Shown: positions 1 to 8,387, numbered from the stretch's first letter. The stretch is 64,000 nucleotides of DNA from an uncultured Nesterenkonia sp. (GCA_947494195.1 CANLUC010000002.1:62001-126000); one strand, 5' to 3'. The notes: generated by a model from the letters alone, not told the origin. A program made the numbers and translations.

Positions 1-98
1 AGCTGCCGGGCGACAGCGGATCCGGTGATGCCGGAGGCGCCGACGATCAACGCAGTGCGCTCGGCGGGCAGGGATGAGTTTTCCACAGCGGAGGTCAT
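1..98 (-). CDS. NAD(P)-binding SDR-family oxidoreductase, N-terminal fragment
   Basis: The gene starts at the ATG whose complement is at 96-98 and runs off the left edge, so only about 32 residues are visible. They contain a hydrophobic beta strand followed by the Rossmann dinucleotide loop GASGITGSA near residues 20-28, typical of short-chain or extended SDR oxidoreductases that bind NAD(P)H. Substrate and pathway cannot be judged from this fragment. It is divergent from the glycosyltransferase cluster that begins about 90 bases away. Confidence 0.7.
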   Translation of the reverse strand, partial: MTSAVENSSLPAERTALIVGASGITGSAVARQ

Positions 99-177
99 GC
101 ACGGTCCAAGGCCTGAAGCACCGCGGAAATTCCTCCACGCAGGAGTCACCACTGTCCTGACTCCTGTGACGACCGCC

Positions 178-183
178 TAGAAT
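178..183 (+). promoter_or_regulatory. Possible -10 box of a leaderless promoter for the glycosyltransferase cluster
   Basis: TAGAAT lies seven bases before the GTG start at 191, and no Shine-Dalgarno-like purine run precedes that GTG. In-frame stops at 167-169 exclude a much longer N-terminus. This spacing fits a leaderless transcript, common in actinobacteria. I saw no good -35 element, so the call is weak. Confidence 0.3.
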
Positions 184-190
184 CAAGCAG

Positions 191-916
191 GTGAGTGCCG
201 CTGCCGCCCCAGAACTCGATGTCCTCGTCGTCATCCCCGCCCACGATGAGGCGGCCACGGTGTTCGCCGCGATCACTGCCGTTCGCGCCGCGGCGGAGCA
301 CGCCCGCACCGCCCTGCGGCTGATCCTGGTCGCCGATGCCTGCAGCGATGCGACCGCCACTCTGGCACGCGAGGCGGGCGCCGACGTGCTGGAGGTCGAT
401 GTCCACAACGTGGGGGCAGCTCGGGCGGCCGGATTCCGGCATGGGCTCAGCACGGAACTAGCCGGACCGGGTGCCGCTCCCCCAAATCCTCGGAGGACTC
501 GTCCCTGGCTCGCCACCACCGACGCCGACAGCCAGGTTCCGATGGACTGGTTCAGCAGGCAGAGCGCTCATCGAAACCTGGGGGCCGAGGTCGTGATCGG
601 GACGGTGTCCCTCGATCCACGCATCGGGGACGATGCCCTAGGGCGGGCCTGGGCCTCGGACTACACCGGAAAGTTCACCCCCGGCGGCCACGGCCATATC
701 CACGGAGCGAATCTCGCGTTCAGCGGAGACCGCTACCTCGATGTCGAGGGGTTCCGGAATCTCGACGCCGATGAAGACGTGGACCTGGTGCACCGGTTCC
801 GAGAGGCCGGCGCGCGCATCGTGACGGCCACCGATATGCCCGTGCTGACTTCACGGCGCACCACCGGGCGCGTCCCGCGCGGATTCGCCCAGACCCTGGG
901 AGCCCTGCCCGCGTGA
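191..916 (+). CDS. Family 2 (GT-A) glycosyltransferase
   Basis: A 241-residue cytoplasmic GT-A glycosyltransferase, predicted to move a sugar from a nucleotide donor to an unknown acceptor. The N-terminus has the strand and loop VVIPAHDEA (about residues 13-21). A DxD-like metal/nucleotide motif TDADS sits near residue 108, and an acidic DADED near residue 190 may hold the catalytic base. There are no transmembrane segments and it is shorter than processive synthases, so a single-transfer enzyme is likely. The GTG start at 191 is the only plausible one. The stop overlaps the next gene's GTG start (GTGA), so the three genes 191-3385 are translationally coupled. Donor and acceptor are unknown. 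Confidence 0.85.
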   Translation: MSAAAAPELDVLVVIPAHDEAATVFAAITAVRAAAEHARTALRLILVADACSDATATLAREAGADVLEVDVHNVGAARAAGFRHGLSTELAGPGAAPPNPRRTRPWLATTDADSQVPMDWFSRQSAHRNLGAEVVIGTVSLDPRIGDDALGRAWASDYTGKFTPGGHGHIHGANLAFSGDRYLDVEGFRNLDADEDVDLVHRFREAGARIVTATDMPVLTSRRTTGRVPRGFAQTLGALPA

Positions 917-1947
917 ACGAGATTCTGAGAGACGTCCACTCCCATCTACGCGCAGGGCTTCCCGCGCTTCCCGGCCACGGGGACACCCTTGCCCGATGGC
1001 GCAGACTCGCGAGCGTCACCGCGCACCACACAGTGGTCGGACGGCTCTACGAGGCCCACGCCGACGCGGTCGCCATCACGGCCGAGCTGGGACAGCCTGG
1101 CCTGGTCCTGGAGGGTGAGCTGTGGGGCGTATGGGCTGCGGAACCTCCGACGCCGGTGCTGACCGCCGAGCGCAGCGGCCAAGGCTGGAGGCTGACCGGC
1201 ACCAAGCCGTGGTGCTCCGGAGCGTCACTGTGCACCCACGCCCTGGTCACCGCCAGTGTCAGCTCCTCCGTCACTCAGCCCGCGCAGGGTGAGGACGCAG
1301 GAATCTCCGATGAAGCCCCGCAGAAGATGCTCTTCGCTGTCGACCTCTCCTCCTCCGGGGTGGCCCCCGTGGCCGACACCTGGCATGCAGTAGGCATGGC
1401 AGCCAGCGACTCGGGCTGGGTCTCCTTCGAGCGGGTCCACGCGACCGCGCTGGGCACGCATGCCGACTACCTGGACCGCGCCGGCTTCTGGCACGGCGGC
1501 ATCGGGGTGGCCGCCTGCTGGTACGGGGCCGCCCGCGCCGTCGCCGCTCCCCTGCTTCTGCGAGCCTCTGCTCCTACTTCCGCCCCGATCCTCCGCGCCC
1601 ATGCGGGGGCGGTGGCCGCAGCGCTCAGCGCAAGCTGGGCGCTGCTCGAACGGACAGCCGCCTCGGTGGACGCCGACCCGGCGAACCTGCCGCTGGCGAA
1701 GGCACAGGCCTTTGCGGTGCGCACCCTCATCGATCGCATGGCCGCGGAGGTCATCGACCGTACCGGGCGCGCACTCGGACCGGGGCCACTCGCCTCGGAC
1801 GCAGCCCACGCGCAGCGCGTCGCGGATCTCGGCGTCTACATCCGCCAGTCCCACGCTGAGACGGATGAGGCGGAACTGCCAGCCGTGATGGCCGAGGACG
1901 GGCTCAGCTGGGACGACCTGATCGGAGACGGCCATGGAACCCGGTGA
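913..1947 (+). CDS. Divergent acyl-CoA dehydrogenase-like flavoprotein
   Basis: This 344-residue protein has the layout of the acyl-CoA dehydrogenase superfamily: an N-terminal helical part, a beta-rich middle domain (GWRLTGTKPWCSGA, about residues 93-106) and a C-terminal helical bundle. It is shorter than typical enzymes of about 380 residues, and I do not see the usual C-terminal GGxG/GTxEI segment. It may oxidise an unusual acyl or amine substrate rather than a fatty acyl-CoA. It lies between a glycosyltransferase and a deacetylase/methyltransferase with overlaps on both sides, so it presumably modifies the same small molecule. Family is fairly sure; reaction is unknown. Confidence 0.75.
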   Translation: MNEILRDVHSHLRAGLPALPGHGDTLARWRRLASVTAHHTVVGRLYEAHADAVAITAELGQPGLVLEGELWGVWAAEPPTPVLTAERSGQGWRLTGTKPWCSGASLCTHALVTASVSSSVTQPAQGEDAGISDEAPQKMLFAVDLSSSGVAPVADTWHAVGMAASDSGWVSFERVHATALGTHADYLDRAGFWHGGIGVAACWYGAARAVAAPLLLRASAPTSAPILRAHAGAVAAALSASWALLERTAASVDADPANLPLAKAQAFAVRTLIDRMAAEVIDRTGRALGPGPLASDAAHAQRVADLGVYIRQSHAETDEAELPAVMAEDGLSWDDLIGDGHGTR

Positions 1948-3385
1948 GACCGCGCCGACCTTTCACGGCACGCAGACTCCGCGCAGCGCCGCCGTGGCCC
2001 TGCAGGACTTCGACGCGCGCGTCCCGCTCTGGGGAATCGGCGAGCTCGACGACGCGGGACGGTGGATCCCACACCATCTTCCGGGGCTGCTCGTCGTGGC
2101 ACCGCATCCCGACGATGAGGTGCTCGGCGCTGCAGCGTTGATCGCCGCGGCATTGCGTGGCGGATCCCCGGTGACGATCCTGGCCGCCACCGACGGCACC
2201 GGATCGCATCCGCCCAGCACCATTTCCGCCGATCAGCTCGCCGAGATCCGTACTGCTGAGTCCGAGGCGGCCCTGGGGGAGCTGCGCTCGCTGTCCTCCG
2301 GTGTGCCCGGCTCGGACGATCGAGCTGGAATGGAGCGGCTCCGGCTGAGACTGCCCGACGGCGAGCTCGCCGCCCACGTCGGGTCTCTCAGTGAGGCGAT
2401 CGGAGCTGCGCTGCTGCACATGCCCCGCGGGACGTTCATCGCCGCCCCACTCTCCCAGGACGGTCACCCAGATCACGACGCATGCGGGGAGGCCGCGACG
2501 GTGGCGGCCGCGCAGAAGAACGCTCCGCTGGTGCAGTACCCGGTATGGCTCTGGTTGCACAACACCCCACCCGCGTCGTCCTCACCTCCGAAGACACCCT
2601 CCGCCGTTCCGTGGGCGGCTGCGCGCTGCATCCCCATCGATGCTGAGCTTGCCCAGGCTCGCGCCCGCGCCGTCGCCGCTTTCGTCTCTCAGCTCGGCAC
2701 GGAACTGGGCACACCAGTGGACCGGGAACCCGGGGAGCCGGTCCTGACTGCCGCCATGTTGGCCAGTGTGCTGCGTGACCAGCAGATCGTCTTCCCCGGA
2801 ACTCCGCTGGATTTCGAGGGACTTCATGCCGAGCGGGACGACCCCTGGGCGGTGACCAGCCGCTGGTACGAGCGGCGCAAGTACGCGCTGACCATGGCGG
2901 CACTTCCTGGGGAGAGATACCGACGAGCGTTCGAACCGGGATGCTCCATCGGCGGGCTGACCGAGCTGCTCGCGCCGCGCTGCGACAACGTCCTGGCGAC
3001 GGACATCTCCGGCTCCGCCCTCGAGGCCGCGGCGCGCCGGGTCTCCGCTGAGAACGTGACGTTCCGACAGGCCAGCATCGAGGAGTGGCCCGAGGATGCT
3101 CTGGACCTCATCATGATCAGCGAGCTTGCCTATTACCTCAATGACTCGCAGTGGAGCGCCGTGCTCGCTCGGGCCGCGGAGACGCTGGAACCTGGCGGCC
3201 ACCTGGTGTCGGTGCACTGGCGGCATGAGAACGCCGAGGCCTTCCGCTCCGGGGAGCAGATCCGTGAGGATCTGCTCGCGGTGCCGGGCTGGACCAGTCA
3301 CGGCAGCTATGCGGATCTGGACATGCTGATCGACGTGGTGGGACCCGTGGGCCCCAGCGTGGCTCAGGCGGAATTTCTCGATTGA
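1934..3385 (+). CDS. PIG-L deacetylase / NodS-like SAM methyltransferase fusion
   Basis: This 483-residue protein has two enzyme domains. The N-terminal half (about 50-270) is a PIG-L/LmbE zinc amidase: it has the metal motif APHPDDE near residue 56 and a second metal/histidine motif GHPDHD near 177, as in GlcNAc deacetylases. The C-terminal half (about 310-480) is a class I methyltransferase beginning YERRKYAL and carrying the SAM loop FEPGCSIGG near 333, close to the NodS family that N-methylates deacetylated glucosamine in Nod factors. The fusion suggests that a sugar amide is hydrolysed and the freed amine methylated. It overlaps the upstream gene by 14 bases. The substrate is inferred only. 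Confidence 0.85.
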   Translation: MEPGETAPTFHGTQTPRSAAVALQDFDARVPLWGIGELDDAGRWIPHHLPGLLVVAPHPDDEVLGAAALIAAALRGGSPVTILAATDGTGSHPPSTISADQLAEIRTAESEAALGELRSLSSGVPGSDDRAGMERLRLRLPDGELAAHVGSLSEAIGAALLHMPRGTFIAAPLSQDGHPDHDACGEAATVAAAQKNAPLVQYPVWLWLHNTPPASSSPPKTPSAVPWAAARCIPIDAELAQARARAVAAFVSQLGTELGTPVDREPGEPVLTAAMLASVLRDQQIVFPGTPLDFEGLHAERDDPWAVTSRWYERRKYALTMAALPGERYRRAFEPGCSIGGLTELLAPRCDNVLATDISGSALEAAARRVSAENVTFRQASIEEWPEDALDLIMISELAYYLNDSQWSAVLARAAETLEPGGHLVSVHWRHENAEAFRSGEQIREDLLAVPGWTSHGSYADLDMLIDVVGPVGPSVAQAEFLD

Positions 3386-3413
3386 GCGGTGAGACCGGCG
3401 CCTGCCCGGGGAG

Positions 3414-3782
3414 TCAGTCGGCGTAGAGGCTGCGGTTGAAGTGCAGTCGGCGCGCCGCGAAGCTCACACCGAGCATCCGCTCGATGTTCGAGATCACACC
3501 GTTGGAGACTGTCTCCATCAGATCCGAGGGATTGGACTTGGCGGTGATCGTGCAGTTCAAGTGAAAGACCAGGTCGGACGCACCCCCTGAGATCCCCACG
3601 ATGGCAGATTCGACATGCGGGTGGGTCATCAGTCCGGCGGAGGCGGCTTTGGCCATCTGGTCGTACCGGGTGCAGCGGAGTCCACGAGCCTTGTCGGCCT
3701 CAGGAGACGCCGGCGTCGTGGTGGGCGCTTCCGGGGTGATGCTTGATTCGAAGCTGCTCTCGTGGACTGACTGTGCGCTCAT
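3414..3782 (-). CDS. Hypothetical protein, Asp23-like C-terminal part
   Basis: A 122-residue protein. I chose the ATG at 3782 because GGAGAAG sits seven bases upstream; a longer reading to 3830 lacks such a site. The first 40 residues are Ser/Thr/Pro/Glu-rich and probably disordered. The remainder alternates short helices and strands (HPHVESAIVGISG; ISNIERMLGVSF), resembling the Asp23/AmaP envelope-stress fold, but the match is by pattern only. No transmembrane segment. It is convergent with the deacetylase/methyltransferase gene. The AT-rich gap 3783-3895 probably contains its promoter. Function unknown. Confidence 0.6.
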   Translation of the reverse strand: MSAQSVHESSFESSITPEAPTTTPASPEADKARGLRCTRYDQMAKAASAGLMTHPHVESAIVGISGGASDLVFHLNCTITAKSNPSDLMETVSNGVISNIERMLGVSFAARRLHFNRSLYAD

Positions 3783-3895
3783 CTGACTTCTCCATGCCTC
3801 TGCGGACTGCCCCCTGTTGCAGTCACTCATGTACCTCGCTGTGCACCTTACAGTTAGAACGTATAACTATTATTTGGACTCACGCAAGATGAGTA

Positions 3896-4354
3896 TCAAG
3901 CGGGTGTGATGTGCCGCGTCGGGACGGGACTGGAGTAGACCACGCTGGTGGTGATGCTTCCCAGGGTGGCCAGGCGCCCAGTGATGCGTTCGAGGTCACG
4001 CATGGAGCGGGCCAGGACCTTGATGATGAAGCAGTCAGCGCCGGTGATGTGATGGGCCTCAACGATCTCCGATGTGGTGTCCACGAGGTCGTGGAAGGGC
4101 TTGTAGTTGCCAGAGGGGTAGGTCAGCCGGACAAAGGCGCTCACGGCGTAGCCCATGGCTTCCGGGTCCACGGTGACGGAGTACCCCGTGATGACCCCGC
4201 CATCCCGCAGGCGACGAAGCCGGTCCGCCGTGGCACTGGCGGAGAGACTGACGCTGCGTGCCAGCTCGGCCGTGCTGATCCGGCCATCGCGCTGCAGCTC
4301 AGCAATGATGCGATGGTCGGTGGAATCGAGCTGGAGCAAGTCATTCGTCGGCAT
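3896..4354 (-). CDS. Lrp/AsnC-family transcriptional regulator
   Basis: A 152-residue regulator. Residues 8-55 form the AsnC-type helix-turn-helix (LDSTDHRIIAELQRDGRIS; ARSVSLSAS). Residues 70-150 form the RAM/ligand-binding alpha-beta domain with the characteristic HHITGADCF stretch. Members form octamers and sense amino acids. It is transcribed divergently from the rhodanese gene at 4448, which may be its target together with its own promoter. The ATG at 4354 is the only start that fits the family length. Confidence 0.92.
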   Translation of the reverse strand: MPTNDLLQLDSTDHRIIAELQRDGRISTAELARSVSLSASATADRLRRLRDGGVITGYSVTVDPEAMGYAVSAFVRLTYPSGNYKPFHDLVDTTSEIVEAHHITGADCFIIKVLARSMRDLERITGRLATLGSITTSVVYSSPVPTRHITPA

Positions 4355-4447
4355 AGAGATGACAGTACCGAGGAATCGCCGGTGAACCGACGGATCTGCC
4401 CTCGCATCGCCGTTCCATGATCCTCCGCGCTGGGATTGACTGGAGCT

Positions 4448-4870
4448 ATGACTCCACCACTGAGTGCCACAGACTTCTTCGCCGCCAAGCTGCGTTTCGA
4501 GACTGACCCGGCGGATCTCGCCGCTGACCGCGCAGCCGGCGCCTCCCCGCTCGTGATCGATGTCCGCTCCACGGAGGCGTGGAGCCAGGGTCACATCCCA
4601 GGCGCGCTGCACATCCCCGGCCCAGAGCTCGCCATGCGCGCAGGCGAGCTGGGCGCAGACCGTGGCCGCGCCCTCGTCGTCTATTGCTGGGGGCCGGGCT
4701 GCAATGGCAGCACTCGCGCGGCGCTGACTCTCGCGACCCTGGGGTTCGCTGCGGTGCGCGAGCTGATCGGCGGGTTCGAGTACTGGGCGCGTGAGGGCTT
4801 CCTGGTGGAGAGCTCCGCAGGGCGGGACCGCCGGTCTCCGGATCCGCTGACGGCTCCGGCCCGGCCATGA
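4448..4870 (+). CDS. Rhodanese-like sulfurtransferase domain protein
   Basis: A 140-residue single rhodanese domain, cytoplasmic. The strand LVIDVRSTEAW (about residues 37-47) and the HIPGALHIPG segment are typical. The active-site loop is YCWGPGCNGS with catalytic Cys near residue 79. It could carry a persulfide for sulfur trafficking or cyanide detoxification. A TTG start at 4436 is also open; a GGAG only two bases before the ATG at 4448 leaves the choice unsettled. It is divergent from the Lrp-type regulator, which may control it. Confidence 0.85.
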   Translation: MTPPLSATDFFAAKLRFETDPADLAADRAAGASPLVIDVRSTEAWSQGHIPGALHIPGPELAMRAGELGADRGRALVVYCWGPGCNGSTRAALTLATLGFAAVRELIGGFEYWAREGFLVESSAGRDRRSPDPLTAPARP

Positions 4871-4929
4871 CCAGCTTTCGAGCCTCTCTGTAAGGTGGAT
4901 CATGCCCCTGACCTGAGAGGTTCTGCTCC

Positions 4930-6360
4930 ATGACTCGCCACACAGCGCCCGACGCCCGCCACCTGCCCGAACACGAGGTCTCCACGCAGCGCAGCACCAT
5001 CGATGCCCGCATCGCCGAAGCGCAGCGGACATTCCAGACCGGCCGGACGAAGCCGCTGGAGTGGCGTCGTGAGCAGCTGAACGCATTGCTGCGCCTGCTC
5101 GAAGAGCGCGCGGAAGAGATCCACGCCGCCATGGACGCCGACCTGGGCAAGAGCGACGTCGAGACTCACCTCACCGAGGTGCTGGCGGTGAAGTCCGAGG
5201 TCAAAGACACGCTCAAGCACCTTCAGCGCTGGACGGGGGATCAGCGGGTCTCTGTGCCGCTCCTCGTGGGCACCGCACGTGCCCATGTCCAGCGCCAGCC
5301 GCTGGGCACCGTGCTGATCATCGGTCCCTGGAACTACCCGTTCCACCTACTGCTGATGCCGCTCATCGGCGCACTCGCGGCCGGCAACTCCGTGGTGCTC
5401 AAGCCCAGCGAGCTGGCCCCCACGGTCTCCCGAACCGTGGCCCGACTCATCCCGGAATACCTGGACGCCGAAGCGGTGCAGGTCATCGAAGGCGGGGTCG
5501 AGGAGACGACCCGACTGCTGGAGCACCGCTTCGATCACATCTTCTACACCGGCAACGGCACAGTGGGCTCGATCGTGATGACTGCCGCCGCGAAGCACCT
5601 GACGCCGGTGACCCTGGAGCTCGGCGGGAAGTCTCCGGTGTGGGTCGACCCCTCGGCCGATCTCACGCAGACGGCTGAATCCCTGGTATGGGGCAAGTTC
5701 AGCAACTGTGGACAGACCTGTGTGGCACCGGACTACGTGCTGACCACGCCCGACCTCGCCGAACCACTGGCGGCGGAGATCGCTCGGGCCACCGCCCGCG
5801 CCTTCGGCACGAGCCCGCGGACGGCGAAGAACTACGGGCGCATCATCAACGAGCGCCACGCCGAGCAGCTGGCCGGCCTGCTGGGTTCGGGCAGTCCGGT
5901 GATGGGCGGCACGGCAGACATCACGGCGAAGTACGTCGCGCCGACCGTGCTCCTCGACGTCGCCCCCGACTCAGCCATCATGCAGGAGGAGATCTTCGGA
6001 CCGATTCTGCCGATCCTTCCGGTGGCCGATCACCGGGAGGCCATCTCCTTCATCAACGCACGCCCGAAGCCGCTGGCGCTCTACGCGTTCACCGAGCACC
6101 CGGAGGTGCGCGAAGACTTCCTGGAGCAGACCTCCTCGGGCGGGATCACCTTCAACACCGTCATGACGCAGCTGGCGGTCTCCACGCTTCCCTTCGGCGG
6201 CGTCGGCCCCAGCGGCATGGGCCGGTACCACGGGGAGTACAGCGTCGAGACGTTCAGCCACGAGCGCGCGGTGCTGCGCAAGCTGCCCGGCTTCGACCCC
6301 ACCCGGCTGGCGAAGGCGCCCATCTCCTGGGGCATGCGCCGGTTGCTGCTCAAGGGCTGA
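4930..6360 (+). CDS. Aldehyde dehydrogenase, ALDH3-like
   Basis: A 476-residue soluble NAD(P)-dependent aldehyde dehydrogenase. The cofactor region IGPWNYPFH (about 124-132), the general base in LELGGKSP (about 229) and the catalytic Cys in NCGQTCVAP (about 264) are all present. Its length and the short N-terminus match the ALDH3/coniferyl-aldehyde group, which oxidises fatty and aromatic aldehydes to acids. The start at 4930 is preceded by GAGAGG. It stands alone between the rhodanese and a convergent YccF gene. The exact substrate cannot be told. Confidence 0.92.
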   Translation: MTRHTAPDARHLPEHEVSTQRSTIDARIAEAQRTFQTGRTKPLEWRREQLNALLRLLEERAEEIHAAMDADLGKSDVETHLTEVLAVKSEVKDTLKHLQRWTGDQRVSVPLLVGTARAHVQRQPLGTVLIIGPWNYPFHLLLMPLIGALAAGNSVVLKPSELAPTVSRTVARLIPEYLDAEAVQVIEGGVEETTRLLEHRFDHIFYTGNGTVGSIVMTAAAKHLTPVTLELGGKSPVWVDPSADLTQTAESLVWGKFSNCGQTCVAPDYVLTTPDLAEPLAAEIARATARAFGTSPRTAKNYGRIINERHAEQLAGLLGSGSPVMGGTADITAKYVAPTVLLDVAPDSAIMQEEIFGPILPILPVADHREAISFINARPKPLALYAFTEHPEVREDFLEQTSSGGITFNTVMTQLAVSTLPFGGVGPSGMGRYHGEYSVETFSHERAVLRKLPGFDPTRLAKAPISWGMRRLLLKG

Positions 6361-6401
6361 GGTCTGCGACAGGCTGCGTCCTTCCTCAGCCGAGCGAAGC
6401 C

Positions 6402-6812
6402 TCAGGCGTGCCGGTAGGTGGGCAGCAGCGCCCGTGAAGGCACGATGACCTTGCCCAGCGGCATCAGCGACACCGGGATCAGCTTCAGGTTGGCGATGCC
6501 CAGCGGGATCCCGATGATGCTGACGAACATCGGGATCGCGGTGAGCACATGCCCGATGGCGATCCAGATGCCGGCCACCAGGACCCAGATGACGTTGCCC
6601 ACCGTGGTGATGGGACCGGCGCCGCGCGGGCTGCGGTCTACGATGGTCCGGCCGAAGGGCCAGAGCGCGTAGACGCCGATCCGGAAGGACGCGATGCCGA
6701 AGGGGATCGTGATGATCAGCAGGCAGCAGACGATCCCGGCGAGGAAGTAGCCCAGTGCGAGCCAGAGCCCGCCGAAGACCAGCCAGATGACGTTGAGGAT
6801 CGAGGAGACCAT
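6402..6812 (-). CDS. YccF-domain inner-membrane protein
   Basis: About 136 residues with two copies of the YccF (DUF307) hairpin: a hydrophobic pair followed by IPFGIASFRIG and later IGIPLGIANLKL, each preceded by a long membrane helix (WLVFGGLWLALGY; WVLVAGIWIAIGH). The ATG at 6812 has GGAGAG nine bases upstream; upstream ATGs at 6821 and 6839 are possible but less well spaced. The family's role is unknown, though some members sit near transport genes. It is convergent with the aldehyde dehydrogenase gene. Confidence 0.88.
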   Translation of the reverse strand: MVSSILNVIWLVFGGLWLALGYFLAGIVCCLLIITIPFGIASFRIGVYALWPFGRTIVDRSPRGAGPITTVGNVIWVLVAGIWIAIGHVLTAIPMFVSIIGIPLGIANLKLIPVSLMPLGKVIVPSRALLPTYRHA

Positions 6813-6913
6813 GGAGTTCATCTCTCCATTGAATCGCATCAGTCGGCTGGCAAGAAGGGCCTGGCTCGCACATCGCCCCAGAGGACCAGGCCTGCAGGAC
6901 TAGCAGCGACGGA

Positions 6914-7603
6914 TCAGTCGTGTCGCCGGCCGCGGCCGCGGAGCACCGCGACGACGACGGCGGCCAGCAGCCCGAGCACGACGACGCCTCCGGCCACGAG
7001 CACCCAGGTCGGCACCCCGAGGCTGTAGCCCACAGTTTCCTCGGAAACGGCAGCCCCCTCGTCTTCGGAGCCCTGGGTCTCAGAATCACTGGCGGCGTCT
7101 TCTGTGGCCTGACCGCTGGGGCTGGACGCCGCGTCGTCGTCCTCGGAGGACTCGGCAGTGGCAGGCGCGGACGGGCTCTCAGACTCCGTGGGCTCCGCCG
7201 CCACCTCGAAGTCGAAGGACTGCTCCTCAGCGTGGCCATCGGAGTAGACCGCGCGGTACGCCACGGTGTACTCGCCGCCCGGCAGCTCCTCGGGCAGTTC
7301 GGTGGACATGGTGGCACCTTCGATCTCGGTGTCACCCTCCCAGTTCTGTCCCTCGGCGTCGGATATCTGCAGGACGTTGGCGATGGCCTCCCCGTCGGTG
7401 AGTCCGTCTCCGGAGAACTCCAGGACGACCTCCTCGGGACTGGTCTCGAGGACCTCACCGGACTCCGGGGAGGAGGAGATGAGCGAGTCATGGGCCCAGG
7501 CGGGGGCGGCCACGGCCGCCAGCGAGAGGCCGATGCCTGCCGCTGCGGAGAGGGCCGTGATGCGTACAGCCTGCGAGCGGGTGGTGGAGATGCGGTGTGT
7601 CAT
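6914..7603 (-). CDS. copC: CopC-domain copper-binding protein with membrane anchor
   Basis: A 229-residue exported protein. The signal peptide ends AWA, so the mature chain would begin with His, the usual first ligand of the CopC Cu(II) site. The CopC beta-sandwich covers about residues 38-130, and the later YSDGHAEE (about 120) supplies the Asp/His ligands. A long Ser/Glu/Asp-rich linker (about 135-190) leads to one transmembrane helix near 197-218 and a basic tail, so the domain is tethered outside the membrane. It lies 69 bases downstream of a His-rich membrane protein gene, likely in one operon for periplasmic-side copper handling. Confidence 0.9.
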   Translation of the reverse strand: MTHRISTTRSQAVRITALSAAAGIGLSLAAVAAPAWAHDSLISSSPESGEVLETSPEEVVLEFSGDGLTDGEAIANVLQISDAEGQNWEGDTEIEGATMSTELPEELPGGEYTVAYRAVYSDGHAEEQSFDFEVAAEPTESESPSAPATAESSEDDDAASSPSGQATEDAASDSETQGSEDEGAAVSEETVGYSLGVPTWVLVAGGVVVLGLLAAVVVAVLRGRGRRHD

Positions 7604-7672
7604 GGGTCTGGTCTTTCAGTCGTGAGATGACTGGCCCCGCGGCGATGCTGCCACCGGGACCACGATGTGGTG

Positions 7673-8335
7673 TCAGTTCACGAGGAGAGGAGGACCGCGC
7701 AGCGTCTGCGCCCCGCCACCCAGCCAGAGGTCTCGCAGCACGGTGGTGGTGAACGCCCGGTGCGCACGAATGCGGCGCGGTCCGGCCAGCAGCACCGGGC
7801 GCTGCAGCAGCAGGACGATGGGCCGCAGACTGAGCAGTCCGGAGAGCGCCTCCAGCACGAGCTCGCCTCGGCGCAGCACCGCATAGGTGAAGATTCCGGC
7901 GAGCACGTGGGCCAGCATCATGGGCGCATCAGGAAGCACGGCAGCGACCGTCCCGCTCTGCGTCGCCTCGATGCCGACCCCAGCCTGGACTCCGCCGTGA
8001 GCGCCGTGCCCGGCATGCGAGCCCGCGACGACGGCGCCACCTGCTGCACCGCTGGCGGGGAAGAAGGCGAAGAGCCCGTGGAGGACCGCCTGGCTGAAGA
8101 GCACCGCTGCGCCGAGTCGGCCGCGGCTCAGCCGGACCGAGGAGAGCACTGCGCACACCGGCACCGAGATGGCCAGCGCGAGCAGCAGCACGATCCAGTG
8201 CGGCATATGCCCTGCCGCGGAGTGGGACAGGGCGGCGGCACCGGTGGCGAGCACGGCCGCGAGGAGTCCGCGGGAGATCCGGGCACCACCGGTGACGAGG
8301 CGCGGGGAAGGGGCAGCATCCGCAGCATTGACCAC
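7673..8335 (-). CDS. His-rich integral membrane protein next to CopC
   Basis: A 220-residue protein. I chose the GTG at 8335 because AAGGGG lies about six bases upstream. It has roughly five hydrophobic segments and two His-rich stretches (SHSAAGHMPHW; SHAGHGAHGG) that look able to bind metal. Proteins of this sort are often encoded beside CopC in actinobacteria, but I cannot place it in a named family. It is first in a two-gene unit with the CopC gene, and a palindromic operator-like site lies 33 bases upstream at 8369-8387. A role in copper uptake or sensing is inferred from context. Confidence 0.7.
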   Translation of the reverse strand: MVNAADAAPSPRLVTGGARISRGLLAAVLATGAAALSHSAAGHMPHWIVLLLALAISVPVCAVLSSVRLSRGRLGAAVLFSQAVLHGLFAFFPASGAAGGAVVAGSHAGHGAHGGVQAGVGIEATQSGTVAAVLPDAPMMLAHVLAGIFTYAVLRRGELVLEALSGLLSLRPIVLLLQRPVLLAGPRRIRAHRAFTTTVLRDLWLGGGAQTLRGPPLLVN

Positions 8336-8368
8336 AGAAGACCCCTTCTCTCGGCTGACGCGGGCGAG

Positions 8369-8387
8369 TCTACTACAGCGTGTAGAA
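8369..8387 (-). promoter_or_regulatory. Operator-like dyad (CTACTACAG type) upstream of the copper unit
   Basis: Read on the minus-strand gene's upstream side, the plus strand shows TCTACTACAG-CGT-GTAGAA, with inner arms CTACA/TGTAG around GCG. The pattern resembles BlaI/CopY winged-helix repressor sites, which use TACA/TGTA half-sites. The same motif with only the three central bases changed recurs at 21030-21048. No BlaI/CopY gene is in the window. Confidence 0.5.

Noticed and set aside
3896-5086. A 396-codon version of the Lrp regulator
   Set aside because: Its N-terminal half is antisense to the rhodanese and part of the ALDH gene; the true protein begins at the ATG at 4354.
5971-7491. 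A minus-strand frame of 506 codons through the ALDH end, YccF and CopC
   Set aside because: It covers parts of three real genes in another frame and has no recognisable domain.
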